The translations under genes were made by a program, and so were the position numbers. Shown piece after piece: positions 47,297 through 56,102 of a DNA stretch of 64,000 bases; positions within the stretch are counted from its first letter, which is position 1; each line of letters begins with the position of its first letter. This stretch comes from Oleisolibacter albus (lineage in GTDB: Bacteria; Pseudomonadota; Alphaproteobacteria; Azospirillales; Azospirillaceae): NCBI RefSeq assembly GCF_003336875.1, contig NZ_QGNJ01000001.1:372001-436000 (forward strand), given 5' to 3'. Under the pieces are notes generated by a model. That model saw nothing but the letters and a program-made list of their open reading frames with translations. It did not search any database and had not been told where the DNA came from.

Positions 47297-47698
47297 TCAG
47301 GCCCGGGCCAGGACCGGTTCTGCAAGCGCCGGATGGCGCCGGGCCAGCATCTGGCGCACGGCATCCTCCACCTTGGCCGGATCCAGCGGCTTCTGCATCA
47401 GCGGCAGATCATCGGCATCGTCCGCGCCGGCATCCATCTGCCAGCCTGTCATCAGCAGCACGTCCAGCTTCAGCTGGTACCGCATCTCACGCGCGGCGGC
47501 CAAACCGTCCGTCCCCTTGGCCAGGCGGACATCGACCAGGGCGACATCGGGACGGTGATAATCGGCCAGGGCCACGGCACGCGGCGCGGTCGACGCCAGT
47601 CCGCAGATCTGGCAGCCCATGTTGGACAGCAGATTCTGCAACATAAGCGCCGTTACCGCATCGTCTTCGACGATCAGGACTCGAGGCTGCTCGGACAT
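47297..47698 (-). CDS. Stand-alone response-regulator receiver protein
   Basis: This 133-residue protein consists only of a CheY-like receiver domain. The acidic pair is in LIVEDDAVTALML. The phosphorylated Asp is in VALVDVRLAKGTDG. The switch Thr is in LLMTGW and the conserved Lys in LMQKPLD. No output domain or partner kinase is encoded nearby, so it is an orphan receiver. Similar proteins in alphaproteobacteria act in phosphorelays or as sinks. The ribosome binding site is not strong. Its partner is unknown. Confidence 0.88.
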   Translation of the reverse strand: MSEQPRVLIVEDDAVTALMLQNLLSNMGCQICGLASTAPRAVALADYHRPDVALVDVRLAKGTDGLAAAREMRYQLKLDVLLMTGWQMDAGADDADDLPLMQKPLDPAKVEDAVRQMLARRHPALAEPVLARA

Positions 47699-48024
47699 GA
47701 TCCCCTCACTTTCGCGGTTACGACAGGCCGGAATGTGGCGAGGATGAGTTTCCGGGCGGCGCAGGCCAACGTCACCTGAGCATTCGGCGGTCCTCTTCGG
47801 CGCCGCCTTTTCGCCGCCGGATGGGGTAGCCCCTCGCAGGGGCGGTGCGATTGGACCGGGGGATGCCGCTTAATGGCAGGGAACAAACACGCCTGCCCAT
47901 GCACAGGCCGCAATCCAGGCGGCAATCCAAACGGCACACCGCCTCCCGCGCTGTGCCGCAGCAAAGATGCCGGGCGTGGCCACCCGTAGCAGCCACGCCC
48001 GGACACTGGCCGCTTGACCGTCCG
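47699..48024. other. Intergenic region between gabD and the receiver gene
   Basis: This 326-base stretch contains the gabD terminator hairpin at 47970-48002 and presumably the receiver promoter. Open frames here are short, lack ribosome binding sites and are not recognisable. Confidence 0.5.
47970..48002 (-). terminator. Hairpin terminator of gabD
   Basis: CCGGGCGTGGC pairs perfectly over 11 bases with GCCACGCCCGG around an 11-base loop, starting 22 bases after the gabD stop. A weak T-rich stretch (ATCTTTGC) follows on the minus strand. Confidence 0.65.
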
Positions 48025-49512
48025 TTACTTCAAGCCGCCCATCAGCAGATATTTGATCTCGAGATAATCCTCGATCCCGTACTTGCTGCCTTCCCGGCCG
48101 ATCCCGCTCTCCTTGACGCCGCCGAAGGGGGCGACCTCGGAGGAGATGATGCCTTCGTTGATGCCGACGATGCCGTACTCCAGCGCTTCCGCCACCCGCC
48201 AGACCCGGCCGATGTCGCGGCTGTAGAAATAGGCCGCCAGACCGAACTCGGTGTCGTTGGCCATGCGGATAGCCTCCGCCTCGTCGCTGAACTTGAACAG
48301 CGGCGCCAGTGGCCCGAACGTCTCCTCGCGCGCCACCTTCATCGCGGTGGTGACGTCGGTCAGGATGGTCGGCTCGAAGAAGCTGCCCCCCAGGCCGTGC
48401 CGCTTGCCGCCCAGCGCGATCCTGGCGCCCTTGGCCACGGCGTCCTGGATATGCTCCTCCACCTTCTCGACAGCGGCCCTGTCGATCAGCGGCCCGATCA
48501 GCACGCCGTCATCGGCACCGTTGCCGACCTTCAGGGCACGGACGGCCTCGCCCAGCTTGCGGGTGAAAGCCTCGTAGACCCCATCCTGGACCAGGATGCG
48601 GTTGGCGCAGACGCAGGTCTGGCCGGCATTGCGGTACTTCGAGGCGATGGCCCCCTTCACGGCGGCATCGAGATCGGCATCGTCGAAAACGATGAACGGC
48701 GCATTGCCGCCCAACTCCATGCTGACCTTCTTCACCGTGCCGGCGCATTGCTGCATCAGCACCTTGCCGATCTCGGTGGAGCCGGTGAAGGAGAGCTTGC
48801 GCACGATGGGGTTGGCGGTCATCTCGCCGCCGATGGCGCGGGCGGACCCGGTGACGACGCTGATGATGCCGGCCGGAACGCCAGCCCGCTCCGCCAGCAC
48901 CGCCATGGCCAGGGCGCTGTAAGGCGTTGCCGATGCCGGCTTGATCACCATGGGGCAACCGGCGGCCAGGGCCGGGCCGGCCTTGCGGGTGATCATGGCG
49001 GCCGGGAAGTTCCAGGGCGTGATGGCGGCGGTGACGCCGATGGGCTCCTTCACCACCACCACGCGGGCATCGGCCTTGAAGGTGGGGACGACATCGCCAT
49101 AGACGCGCTTGCCCTCCTCCGCGAACCACTCGAGGAAGCTTGCGGCATAGGCGATTTCGCCCCGGCTTTCCGCCAGGGGCTTGCCCTGCTCCGCCGTCAT
49201 CAGCCGGGCCAGATCCTCCTGGTTGGCCAGCATCAGTTCGAACCAGCGGCGCAGGATGCCGGCCCGCTCCTTGGCCGTCTTGGCCCGCCAGGCTGGCCAG
49301 GCCGTATTGGCGGCGGCAATGGCGCGGCGGGTCTCCTCCGCCCCCATGTCCGGCACGGTGCCCAGCGTCGCCGCCGTGGCCGGATTGGTGACGGTGATGG
49401 TCTTGCCGCTGTCGGCATCGACCCAACGGCCGGCGATGAAGGCCTGCTGGCGGAACAGGCCGGGGTCCTTCAAGCCCAGGCGGCCGACGGCATCGGAGAG
49501 ATGACGGTCCAT
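48025..49512 (-). CDS. gabD: Succinate-semialdehyde dehydrogenase (NAD(P)+)
   Basis: This 495-residue aldehyde dehydrogenase is of the GabD type. It begins with the conserved FIAGRWVDADSGKTITVTNPA. TPWNFPAAMITRKAGPALAAG is the cofactor region, with Lys in VIKPAS. SFTGSTEIGKVL, the catalytic Glu in SMELGGNAPFIVF and the nucleophile in NAGQTCVCANRILVQ follow. It oxidises succinate semialdehyde to succinate in GABA or polyamine breakdown. No GABA aminotransferase gene is adjacent. Length is normal. Its own terminator follows. Confidence 0.93.
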   Translation of the reverse strand: MDRHLSDAVGRLGLKDPGLFRQQAFIAGRWVDADSGKTITVTNPATAATLGTVPDMGAEETRRAIAAANTAWPAWRAKTAKERAGILRRWFELMLANQEDLARLMTAEQGKPLAESRGEIAYAASFLEWFAEEGKRVYGDVVPTFKADARVVVVKEPIGVTAAITPWNFPAAMITRKAGPALAAGCPMVIKPASATPYSALAMAVLAERAGVPAGIISVVTGSARAIGGEMTANPIVRKLSFTGSTEIGKVLMQQCAGTVKKVSMELGGNAPFIVFDDADLDAAVKGAIASKYRNAGQTCVCANRILVQDGVYEAFTRKLGEAVRALKVGNGADDGVLIGPLIDRAAVEKVEEHIQDAVAKGARIALGGKRHGLGGSFFEPTILTDVTTAMKVAREETFGPLAPLFKFSDEAEAIRMANDTEFGLAAYFYSRDIGRVWRVAEALEYGIVGINEGIISSEVAPFGGVKESGIGREGSKYGIEDYLEIKYLLMGGLK

Positions 49513-49640
49513 GGTGCATTCTTCCCAGGTTAAGGCGTCCGATCTGCCGCAAGGTGGGCGGCATCTTCGGCTTCTGACAGGACCTTAACGCGGGGGCTGC
49601 CATGCCGGAACCCCTTCCGGCCGGCCGCCGGCAAGCACCG

Positions 49641-51002
49641 TCAGCCTTTCGTCGCCTTCGCCGCCTTCTCCGCCCGCTTGCGCTCGCGCAGGCGGGCAGC
49701 GGTGCCGATCCTGTTCTCCTGCGGGACACGGGCGATGGCCAGACTGTCGGCCGGAACCGTCTTCGACACCACCGTGGCCGCCGCCACATAGGCCCCGTCC
49801 TCCAGCGTCACCGGGGCGATCAGGGTGCTGTTGGAGCCGACGAAGACCCCGCCGCCGATCCGCGTGCGGTGCTTCAGGAAGCCGTCATAGTTGCAGGTGA
49901 TGGTGCCGGCACCGATGTTGCTGCCGCCGCCCACATCGCTGTCACCGAGATAGCTGAGGTGGTTGGCCTTGGCACCCGCGCCCAGATTGGTGTTCTTCAA
50001 CTCCACGAAGTTGCCGATATGGCAGCCCTCGCCCACCACCGTACCCGGACGCAGACGGGCATAGGGGCCGATCTGGGCACCGGCTTTCACCACCACCCCT
50101 TCGAAATGGCAGAAGGGCTTGATCTCCGCCCCGTCCTCCACGCGGACGCCGGGACCGAACACCACATTCTGCCCCACCAGCACATCCCGCCCCAGGCGGG
50201 TGTCGGCCGAGAAATAGACCGTGTCCGGGTCCAGCAGGGTGGCCCCGTTCTCCATGGCGGCGCGGCGCATGCGGCCCTGGAAGATCGTCTCGAGGCCCGC
50301 CAGTTCCACCCGGGAATTGACGCCCAGCGCATCCTCCACCGGCCCTTCGACCACGGCGCAGCGCCAGCCACGGCCACGGGCCACGGCCACGGCATCGGTG
50401 AGGTAATATTCGCCCTTGGCATTGTCGTTGCCGATGCCGGCGATCAGGGCCGGCAAACGCGCCCCGTCGAAGGCCATGAAGCCGGCATTGCACAGGCCGA
50501 CGGCCCGCTCCTGCGGCGAGGCGTCCAGGAACTCCACGATCCGCTCCAGCCCGCCATCGGACCCCAGCAGCAGCCGGCCATAGCTGCCGGGATCGGCCGG
50601 ACGCATGCCCATGACCACCACGGCCGGATCCCCCCCGCCCCGGCGGGCGGCGATCATGGCCCGCAGGGTCTCCGGGCGGATCAGCGGGGTATCGCCATAG
50701 AGCACCAGCACATCGCCCGCGAATCCGTCGAGCAGCGGCAGGGCCGCCGCCAGGGCATCGCCGGTTCCGGCCTGGCGCTGCTGCACCACGGTGGAATGGG
50801 GGGCGACAGCCTTCGCCACGCTGTCCATGCCGGGACCGACCACGACGATGATGCGGTCTGGGTCGAGCGCCGCGGCGGCATCCAGCACATGCCCGACCAT
50901 GGGCTTACCCCCCAGGGGGTGCAGCACCTTGGGCAGGGCTGACTTCATGCGGGTTCCCTTGCCGGCGGCAAGGATCACACAGGCGATCGGACGCTGGGTC
51001 AT
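49641..51002 (-). CDS. glmU: Bifunctional GlcNAc-1-P uridyltransferase / GlcN-1-P acetyltransferase
   Basis: This 453-residue enzyme makes UDP-GlcNAc for peptidoglycan and lipopolysaccharide. The uridyltransferase domain (1-230) starts ACVILAAGKGTRMKSALPKVLH and contains LVLYGDTPLI. The left-handed beta-helix (about 250-435) is made of hexapeptide repeats (for example GTVVGEGCHIGNFVELKN and GAKANHLSYLGDSDVGGGSNIGAGTITCNYDG in the region of residues 330-380) and carries the acetyl-CoA site. The C-terminal tail is lysine-rich. It diverges from gph, with 85 bases between starts. Confidence 0.97.
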   Translation of the reverse strand: MTQRPIACVILAAGKGTRMKSALPKVLHPLGGKPMVGHVLDAAAALDPDRIIVVVGPGMDSVAKAVAPHSTVVQQRQAGTGDALAAALPLLDGFAGDVLVLYGDTPLIRPETLRAMIAARRGGGDPAVVVMGMRPADPGSYGRLLLGSDGGLERIVEFLDASPQERAVGLCNAGFMAFDGARLPALIAGIGNDNAKGEYYLTDAVAVARGRGWRCAVVEGPVEDALGVNSRVELAGLETIFQGRMRRAAMENGATLLDPDTVYFSADTRLGRDVLVGQNVVFGPGVRVEDGAEIKPFCHFEGVVVKAGAQIGPYARLRPGTVVGEGCHIGNFVELKNTNLGAGAKANHLSYLGDSDVGGGSNIGAGTITCNYDGFLKHRTRIGGGVFVGSNSTLIAPVTLEDGAYVAAATVVSKTVPADSLAIARVPQENRIGTAARLRERKRAEKAAKATKG

Positions 51003-51087
51003 GGCACGCAGTCGGTTTCAGCGGTTACAGCATCCGCACTTGCTGCCACACTCTCCCGTCCGCTGCCACCGTCACCTGACCCGGACC

Positions 51088-51783
51088 ATGAAAATGCCCT
51101 GTTCCGCCCTGGACCGTTTCCCCGCCGTGCTGTTCGACCTGGACGGCACCCTGATCGACAGCGCCGATGAGATCGGCACCGGCCTCAATGCCCTGCTGGC
51201 CGAGTACAGCCTTCAGCCGGTCACGCCGACTCAGGTGCGCCAGTTCATCGGCGATGGCGCACCGAAGCTGGTGGAACGCGGATTCGCCGCCAACGGTGTC
51301 ACCCTGGCCGGCGACGACCTGAAGACCGCGGTGGACCGTTTCGTCACCCTCTATGCCGACGTGCCCACCAGCCGCGAATCGCTCTATCCCGGCGTGCCGG
51401 AAACCCTGCGCACCCTGGCCGCCGACGGCCACCGGCTGGGGCTGTGCACCAACAAGCCCAGCTCGGTCACCCGGCTGCTGCTGACGGAGCTGGGGCTGTC
51501 GCCCCTGTTCGGGGCCGTCGTCGGCGGCGATACGCTGGCGGAGCGCAAGCCCAGCCCGGCCCCGCTGCTCTGGGCCATGGAGCGGCTGGGCCAGACCCGG
51601 GCCGGGGCCGTCATGGTGGGCGACAATGCCAACGACGTGGCCGCCGCCCGCGCCGCCGGCATCCCCGTCATCGCCGTGGCCTATGGCTATCCGCGCATGC
51701 CGGTGGCCGAGCTTGGCGCCGATCTGGTCATCGAGCAGTTCGCCGCCCTGCCGGAGGCGCTGGCCCGTCTGGCGGCGGGCTGA
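51088..51783 (+). CDS. gph: Phosphoglycolate phosphatase-like HAD hydrolase
   Basis: This 231-residue HAD subfamily IA phosphatase has motif I AVLFDLDGTLIDSADEI, motif II LGLCTNKPSS, a lysine in ERKPSPAPLLWAM and motif IV VMVGDNANDVAAARAAGIPV. The helical cap domain between motifs I and II is of the Gph type. It dephosphorylates 2-phosphoglycolate, formed among other routes in DNA repair; close relatives act on other small phosphates. The glmU-gph divergent pair recurs in alphaproteobacteria, which supports the name. Confidence 0.88.
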   Translation: MKMPCSALDRFPAVLFDLDGTLIDSADEIGTGLNALLAEYSLQPVTPTQVRQFIGDGAPKLVERGFAANGVTLAGDDLKTAVDRFVTLYADVPTSRESLYPGVPETLRTLAADGHRLGLCTNKPSSVTRLLLTELGLSPLFGAVVGGDTLAERKPSPAPLLWAMERLGQTRAGAVMVGDNANDVAAARAAGIPVIAVAYGYPRMPVAELGADLVIEQFAALPEALARLAAG

Positions 51784-51809
51784 ACCCCTCGCCGCCAGAC
51801 CAGCGGTCC

Positions 51810-52676
51810 TCAGGGACCGGACGCGGCGGTGGCGTCGGCCTGCCGGCCCACAATCTCCACCCTGGCCAGATGCACCAGCACCGGGCCGAGCGGGCTGTCC
51901 GCCTGCATCTTCACCGGAACCGGCGGGGCACCGGGACGTGGCGGGGCCAGCCAGAAGGTGACGTCGCCCCCCCGCCCCGACCGTCCCTGCCGTTCATCCC
52001 GGTCGCGACGGCTGTCCTGCTCCTTCCAGCGGCCCGCCAGCGGCTTGTAGTCGAGGCCGCAGGCCTTGGCCGGGCCGGCGAAGCTGGACAGGTCGGATGC
52101 CGGCAGCACCTCGTCACCCCGGGGCAGGAAGGAGAGATCGTAGCGCTGGCGCCCGTCATAGACGGGCACGGTGACGCCGCAATCCTTCCCCGCCGCCACC
52201 GAGACCAGGGCCGCCACCATGGCCGAGAGCGGGTCGACCGTGTGGGGCAGCAGGCTGGCGGGCACCGGCTCCCGATCCTCCTCCGGCTTCGGTTCGGCCA
52301 CGGTCAGGGCCGGCACGCCCTCGGCATCATAGGTCAGGGTCGTGTTGCGCGGCTGCGAGCGCCAGGCGCCGACCGAACGGTAGAGATCGGGCTTGGGCAG
52401 CGGTCCCTGTCCCAGTTGCCCGGTGGCCAGCACATCGGTGCGCCAGTCGGCCACGCGCCCCAGGAACCCGTCCGTGGCCGCCTGCAGGCCGATACGGTAG
52501 CGGTCCGGCGCCATGCCCAGATGGGCGGTGGCGTCCAGCATATGGAGGCCGCCGACATAGACCGCATAGCCCAGCCGCAGATCGCCGGGCTGCGGCTGCC
52601 CGTCCTCCGCCAGAGCCGGCGCCAGGACCGGCGTTGCCGCCAGCAGGGTCAGAACGGCGAGGATGGGTCTGACCAT
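51810..52676 (-). CDS. DUF3108 family exported protein
   Basis: This 288-residue protein has a signal peptide (MVRPILAVLTLLAATPVLAPALA) and matches DUF3108, a periplasmic family of unknown function. LRLGYAVYVGGLHMLDATAHLGM near the N-terminus and TVDPLSAMVAALVSVAA (where the family usually reads DPLSAL) are typical. DGRQRYDLSFLP follows. A low-complexity Arg/Asp/Gly segment interrupts the last third (about residues 235-252), probably a surface loop. GGAG lies before ATG 52676. It converges on gph. Confidence 0.82.
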   Translation of the reverse strand: MVRPILAVLTLLAATPVLAPALAEDGQPQPGDLRLGYAVYVGGLHMLDATAHLGMAPDRYRIGLQAATDGFLGRVADWRTDVLATGQLGQGPLPKPDLYRSVGAWRSQPRNTTLTYDAEGVPALTVAEPKPEEDREPVPASLLPHTVDPLSAMVAALVSVAAGKDCGVTVPVYDGRQRYDLSFLPRGDEVLPASDLSSFAGPAKACGLDYKPLAGRWKEQDSRRDRDERQGRSGRGGDVTFWLAPPRPGAPPVPVKMQADSPLGPVLVHLARVEIVGRQADATAASGP

Positions 52677-52838
52677 GGCTTCGTTCTCCTCTGTCGGCGG
52701 CGCGATACATCGTATCAAGACAGGCCCATCAACATAGGCACGACTGTGCCGGACACAACAGCGGCATGGGGAAAACAGGGCGGACCGGGGCATGCCCCCG
52801 CGTCCGGCCCACCGATGAACTTTTTTTCGATTTGGGCG

Positions 52839-52868
52839 TTGACAGCCCCCCCGGCGGCGCCCTATAAG
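52839..52868 (+). promoter_or_regulatory. Promoter of tRNA-Val
   Basis: A perfect TTGACA is followed by an 18-base GC-rich spacer and TATAAG, 27 bases before the tRNA. The block CTATAAGCCCGCCCAC is identical to that at tRNA-Gln (8561-8576). Confidence 0.8.
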
Positions 52869-52895
52869 CCCGCCCACACCGCACGACGGTCGGAT

Positions 52896-52970
52896 GGGCG
52901 CGTAGCTCAGCGGGAGAGCATCGCCTTCACACGGCGGGGGTCGTAGGTTCAATCCCTACCGCGCCCACCA
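52896..52970 (+). tRNA. tRNA-Val (anticodon CAC)
   Basis: The acceptor arm GGGCGCG pairs with CGCGCCC. The anticodon stem TCGCC/GGCGG holds the loop TTCACAC, giving anticodon CAC, which reads GUG. The T loop TTCAATC is standard. Discriminator A and an encoded CCA end the gene. Confidence 0.97.
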
Positions 52971-53171
52971 TCCGAACCCCTCCTGAAAATCAGGGTGAGA
53001 CAACGCCCAGGCACAGCGCCTGTGGCGGTTTTGTCATATCCGCTTCATCCCGCATCCATCGGCCCGCGTCCATCGGCCCCGCATCCATCGGCAAGGAACC
53101 CTTTCCAGTCTTCCGCCGTTGCTGCGTTCGATACGGGCAGTGGACCCGGACGGAGAACGCGGGAGATCGAC

Positions 53172-53438
53172 ATGGATATCATCGTCACGCTGATCATCGG
53201 CCTGCTGGCCGGCATCGTGGCCAAGTTCCTGATGCCGGGCCGCGACCCCGGTGGATTCATCATCACCACCCTGTTGGGCATTGCCGGTGCCTTTGTCGCC
53301 ACCTATCTGGGTCAGGCCATCGGCTGGTACCGCGCCGGCGAGGGGGCCGGCTTCATCGGTGCCGTCATCGGTGCCGTCATCCTGCTGGCCATTTACCGTA
53401 TGATTGCCGGCCGCCGGACCACGACCACCACCTACTGA
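53172..53438 (+). CDS. GlsB/YeaQ/YmgE family small membrane protein
   Basis: This 88-residue inner-membrane protein has three hydrophobic helices: IVTLIIGLLAGIVAKFLMPG, GFIITTLLGIAGAFVATYLG and a third, GAGFIGAVIGAVILLAIYRM. The glycine-rich GLLAGIVAKFLMPGRDPGG is the family hallmark. Relatives in several bacteria are induced by stress, but the molecular role is unknown. GGGAG is present seven bases upstream of the ATG. It follows tRNA-Val by about 200 bases and is transcribed alone. Confidence 0.92.
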   Translation: MDIIVTLIIGLLAGIVAKFLMPGRDPGGFIITTLLGIAGAFVATYLGQAIGWYRAGEGAGFIGAVIGAVILLAIYRMIAGRRTTTTTY

Positions 53439-53476
53439 CGGGCGGCACAGGCTGGCCGGCGCAGACCCACCCGGCG

Positions 53477-53980
53477 TCAGGGGGTCTTCTGCCGGCCGGC
53501 CGCCTTGTCGGCCAGCTGGCGGGAGCGCCAGAGCCAGGGCGGCTCGACCCGGCCGGCCCACAGGCCCCGACGGTAGGACATGGCTCTGACCTCCTCGGCC
53601 GTATAGTCGTCGGCAACGGGCCGATAGGCCAGGGCATAGCCGGTCAGCACCATCAGCGCGGCGAGGTCGCGCCCGCCCGCCGTGCAGACCCCCAGCTTCT
53701 GCGCCGGTGGCGACGGCTTCAGCGTGCAGTCCACGGGCTGGCCGCCGATCAGCCGCTCCAGCGCCGTGCGCGCCAGCTCAAAACAGTCATACTCCACGCC
53801 GCGCACATTCTTGCAGCGCTGCTCCTTGTCCGGCGCGTCGATGCCGAACAGCCGGATATCCTGGCCGCTGACGCTGACCAGATCCCCTTCCTTGGCCGTG
53901 GCCTTGCCCTTCACCGTCTCCGCCGCGGCCGGTGACACCAGCGACAGCAGCAGCAGAACCATGCCGATCCGACGCGTCAT
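53477..53980 (-). CDS. Exported thermonuclease-family (SNase-like) protein
   Basis: This 167-residue protein has a signal peptide (MTRRIGMVLLLLSLVSPAAA) and a staphylococcal-nuclease fold domain. IRLFGIDAPDKEQRCKN contains the family's Asp and matches the RLxGIDAPE motif with Asp in place of Glu. YRRGLWAG near the end carries the conserved Arg/Gly. Several catalytic residues of true nucleases are not clearly kept, so activity is uncertain. Its start overlaps the stop of the SRAP-family gene by four bases, so the two form an operon. Confidence 0.82.
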   Translation of the reverse strand: MTRRIGMVLLLLSLVSPAAAETVKGKATAKEGDLVSVSGQDIRLFGIDAPDKEQRCKNVRGVEYDCFELARTALERLIGGQPVDCTLKPSPPAQKLGVCTAGGRDLAALMVLTGYALAYRPVADDYTAEEVRAMSYRRGLWAGRVEPPWLWRSRQLADKAAGRQKTP

Positions 53981-54714
53981 AGCAGCCGTGGCGCCTCATC
54001 CACCGGCGGCGGCGCCGGCTGGATGAGGTCCGCCCCCTGGGTGCGGACGGAATTGACCCGCGGCGACACCGGCCGCAGCGTCAGGACATGCTCCGGTGCC
54101 GGGCACAGCAGCGCCAGCAGATCCCGCGGTGCTGTGGCCGGATCGAGCCAGGCCGCCCAGTCCGCCGGGTCCAGCACCACCGGCATGCGGTCGTGCAGAC
54201 GGCGCATGGTCCCGTTGGCGTCCGTGGTGATGATGGTGGCCGTGCGCAGCGGACGGTCCGGCGCCGCGCCGGCAGGCGCCGATGCGGGTCCGGTCCAGCT
54301 TTCCCACAGGCCGGCGAAAGCCAGGACCGGCATGGCCGCCCTGTCCGCCGGGAGGATGTAGAAGGGCTGCTTGCGGCCCGCCCGCCCCCCGGCCGCCTGC
54401 CACTCATAGAAGCCATCGGCCGGGATCAGGCAGCGGCGGGCGCGGAAAGCCGAACGGAAGGCCGGCTTCTCCGCCACCCCGTCGGCGCGGGCATTGATCA
54501 TGCGGGACCCGATCCCGGGCTCCCTGGCCCAGGCCGGCACCAGCCCCCAGCGCAGCCGCTGCAGATGCCGCTGCCCGCCGGCATCGCGGGTCACGGCGGC
54601 GATATCCTGCGTCGGCGCCACGTTCCAGCGCGGCTCCAGGTTCGGCAGGTCGCCGAACCCGAACAGCCGGGCCAGCTCCGCCACCGGCGTTGCCTGAACG
54701 AACCGTCCGCACAT
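53977..54714 (-). CDS. SOS response-associated peptidase (YedK/HMCES, SRAP domain)
   Basis: This 245-residue protein crosslinks to abasic sites in single-stranded DNA through its second residue, shielding them from breakage. MCGRF at the N-terminus gives Cys2 after Met removal. The other active-site residues are Asn in MINARADGVAEKP, Glu in PADGFYEWQ and His in LHDRMPVVL. WNVAPTQDIAAV is also typical. The start is fixed by the need for Cys2. It overlaps the nuclease-like gene. A phased 10-bp repeat array lies 95-140 bases upstream. No LexA box was found. Confidence 0.93.
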   Translation of the reverse strand: MCGRFVQATPVAELARLFGFGDLPNLEPRWNVAPTQDIAAVTRDAGGQRHLQRLRWGLVPAWAREPGIGSRMINARADGVAEKPAFRSAFRARRCLIPADGFYEWQAAGGRAGRKQPFYILPADRAAMPVLAFAGLWESWTGPASAPAGAAPDRPLRTATIITTDANGTMRRLHDRMPVVLDPADWAAWLDPATAPRDLLALLCPAPEHVLTLRPVSPRVNSVRTQGADLIQPAPPPVDEAPRLL

Positions 54715-55209
54715 CACCCGTGTCCCCTGGTTTGCGGCGTCACAGTAGCAGCCCGAGGACGCCGCCGGAATGCCGGCGCGTCGCCGCCGGACCAGAGCCG
54801 ACACTGAAGCGACCAAAGGCGACATAAGGCGACCCAAGGGCGACTAAAGTGACATCGGCCGTCCCGCATGTCGCCTGTTACCCCCTTGAAAAACTATGAC
54901 TATTTTCCTTAAGGTGACAAACGCAACGGATTTTCGTTTCCGGTCGCCTTTGGTGCGTTAAGCTGAAAACCATGTCTTTTACTCCCGCTCGAAACTGACC
55001 AGACGTTCATGACCCCCGGAGCAGGAAACCATATTTTAGGATTTTTGTCCAATGACGGACCTGTGCGCGCCGCCGGGCAGGCAGAAGACGGCGGCGGCCC
55101 CGTGCCGGCGGCCGGGACCACAGGCCGCCGGCGGAAGACGCGGGGTCTTCTATCACCGGCAAGGGGCGGCTATGGTCGGCCGGACGCCCCCGACCGATGG
55201 ACCCCGCCG
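54715..55209. other. Divergent control region between the SRAP gene and cysQ
   Basis: This 495-base gap contains the phased repeat array (54809-54853), further single copies of the same motif up to 54950, and an AT-rich stretch at about 54885-55045 likely to hold promoters. An open frame in front of cysQ (from 55009) is in phase with it but has no conserved features. Confidence 0.5.
54809..54853. repeat. Phased direct repeat array of AAGGCGAC motifs
   Basis: GCGAC (last copy GTGAC) begins at 54809, 54819, 54829, 54840 and 54849, each preceded by AAG or AAGG/AAAG. Intervals are 10, 10, 11 and 9 bases, one helical turn. Inverted copies GTCGCC lie at 54870 and 54943, and a direct AAGGTGAC at 54911. 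The phasing suggests cooperative binding of a regulator on one face of the DNA. Confidence 0.75.
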
Positions 55210-55995
55210 ATGCCAGACCTGTCCTCCCTGCTGATGCCGGTGCGTGCGGCGGCCGAGGCCGCGGCGCGGGCCATCCTGGTGGAGTATGAGGCCGGGGCCA
55301 CGGCCCGGCGCAAGGCCGACGGCAGCCCGGTGACGGCGGCCGACACGGCGGCGGAGGCGGTGATCCTGCCGGCGCTGCGCGCCCTGACCCCGGACATCCC
55401 CATCGTGTCGGAGGAGGCCAGCGCCGCCGGCATCGTGCCGGACGTGTCGGCCGGCCTGTTCTGGCTGGTCGACCCGCTGGACGGGACCAAGGAATTCATC
55501 AAGCGCAACGGCGAATTCACCGTGAACATCGCCCTGGTGCGGGCGGGCAGCCCGGTGCTGGGCGTGGTGCAGGTACCGGTCACCGGTGTGCTCTATGCCG
55601 GGATCGTCGGCCAGGGTGCCGTGCGCAGCGATCCCGGCCAGCCCGACCGGCCGATCCGGGCGCGGCCGGCCCCGGCGGACGGGCTGACGGTGCTGACCTC
55701 GCGCTCCCACGCCGACAACGAGGCCCTGAGCGCCTTCTTGCAGGACTATGCCGTGAAGGAGCGGCTGGCCGCCGGCAGCTCGCTGAAATTCTGCCGCATC
55801 GCCGAGGGCGACGGCGATCTGTATCCGCGGCTGGGGCCCACCTGCGAATGGGACACGGCGGCCGGCCATGCCGTGCTGGCCGCGGCCGGCGGCGCGGTGG
55901 AGACGCTGGACGGTCAGACGCTGCGCTATGGCAAGCCGGGCTTCCTCAACCCGCATTTCCTGGCCCGCGGCCGGGGACGACACGCAGAAGGATAG
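55210..55995 (+). CDS. cysQ: 3'(2'),5'-bisphosphate nucleotidase
   Basis: This 261-residue inositol-monophosphatase-fold enzyme hydrolyses 3'-phosphoadenosine 5'-phosphate left over from sulfate assimilation. The metal sites are visible: SPVTAADTAAEAVI, IPIVSEEAS, and the signature WLVDPLDGTKEFIKRNGEFT. The C-terminal site CEWDTAAGHAVLAAAGG supplies the last aspartate. The KEFIKRNGEFTVN stretch marks CysQ rather than inositol phosphatase. ATG 55210 is chosen; the upstream in-frame extension is not family-like. Confidence 0.94.
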   Translation: MPDLSSLLMPVRAAAEAAARAILVEYEAGATARRKADGSPVTAADTAAEAVILPALRALTPDIPIVSEEASAAGIVPDVSAGLFWLVDPLDGTKEFIKRNGEFTVNIALVRAGSPVLGVVQVPVTGVLYAGIVGQGAVRSDPGQPDRPIRARPAPADGLTVLTSRSHADNEALSAFLQDYAVKERLAAGSSLKFCRIAEGDGDLYPRLGPTCEWDTAAGHAVLAAAGGAVETLDGQTLRYGKPGFLNPHFLARGRGRHAEG

Positions 55996-56102
55996 GCCGG
56001 CAGTTTTTCCCGGCCACTACCCCTTTGGCGGCGCCGTGGTTAATCCCCGGGTAGGAAACCCGGTCCAAGCTCGGCCTATCACCCGGACCAAGGGGATGGG
56101 CC

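Noticed and set aside
54715-55209. LexA (SOS) box for the SRAP gene
   Set aside because: No GTTC-N7-GTTC or GAAC-N7-GAAC pattern, the alphaproteobacterial LexA type, was found in the gap.
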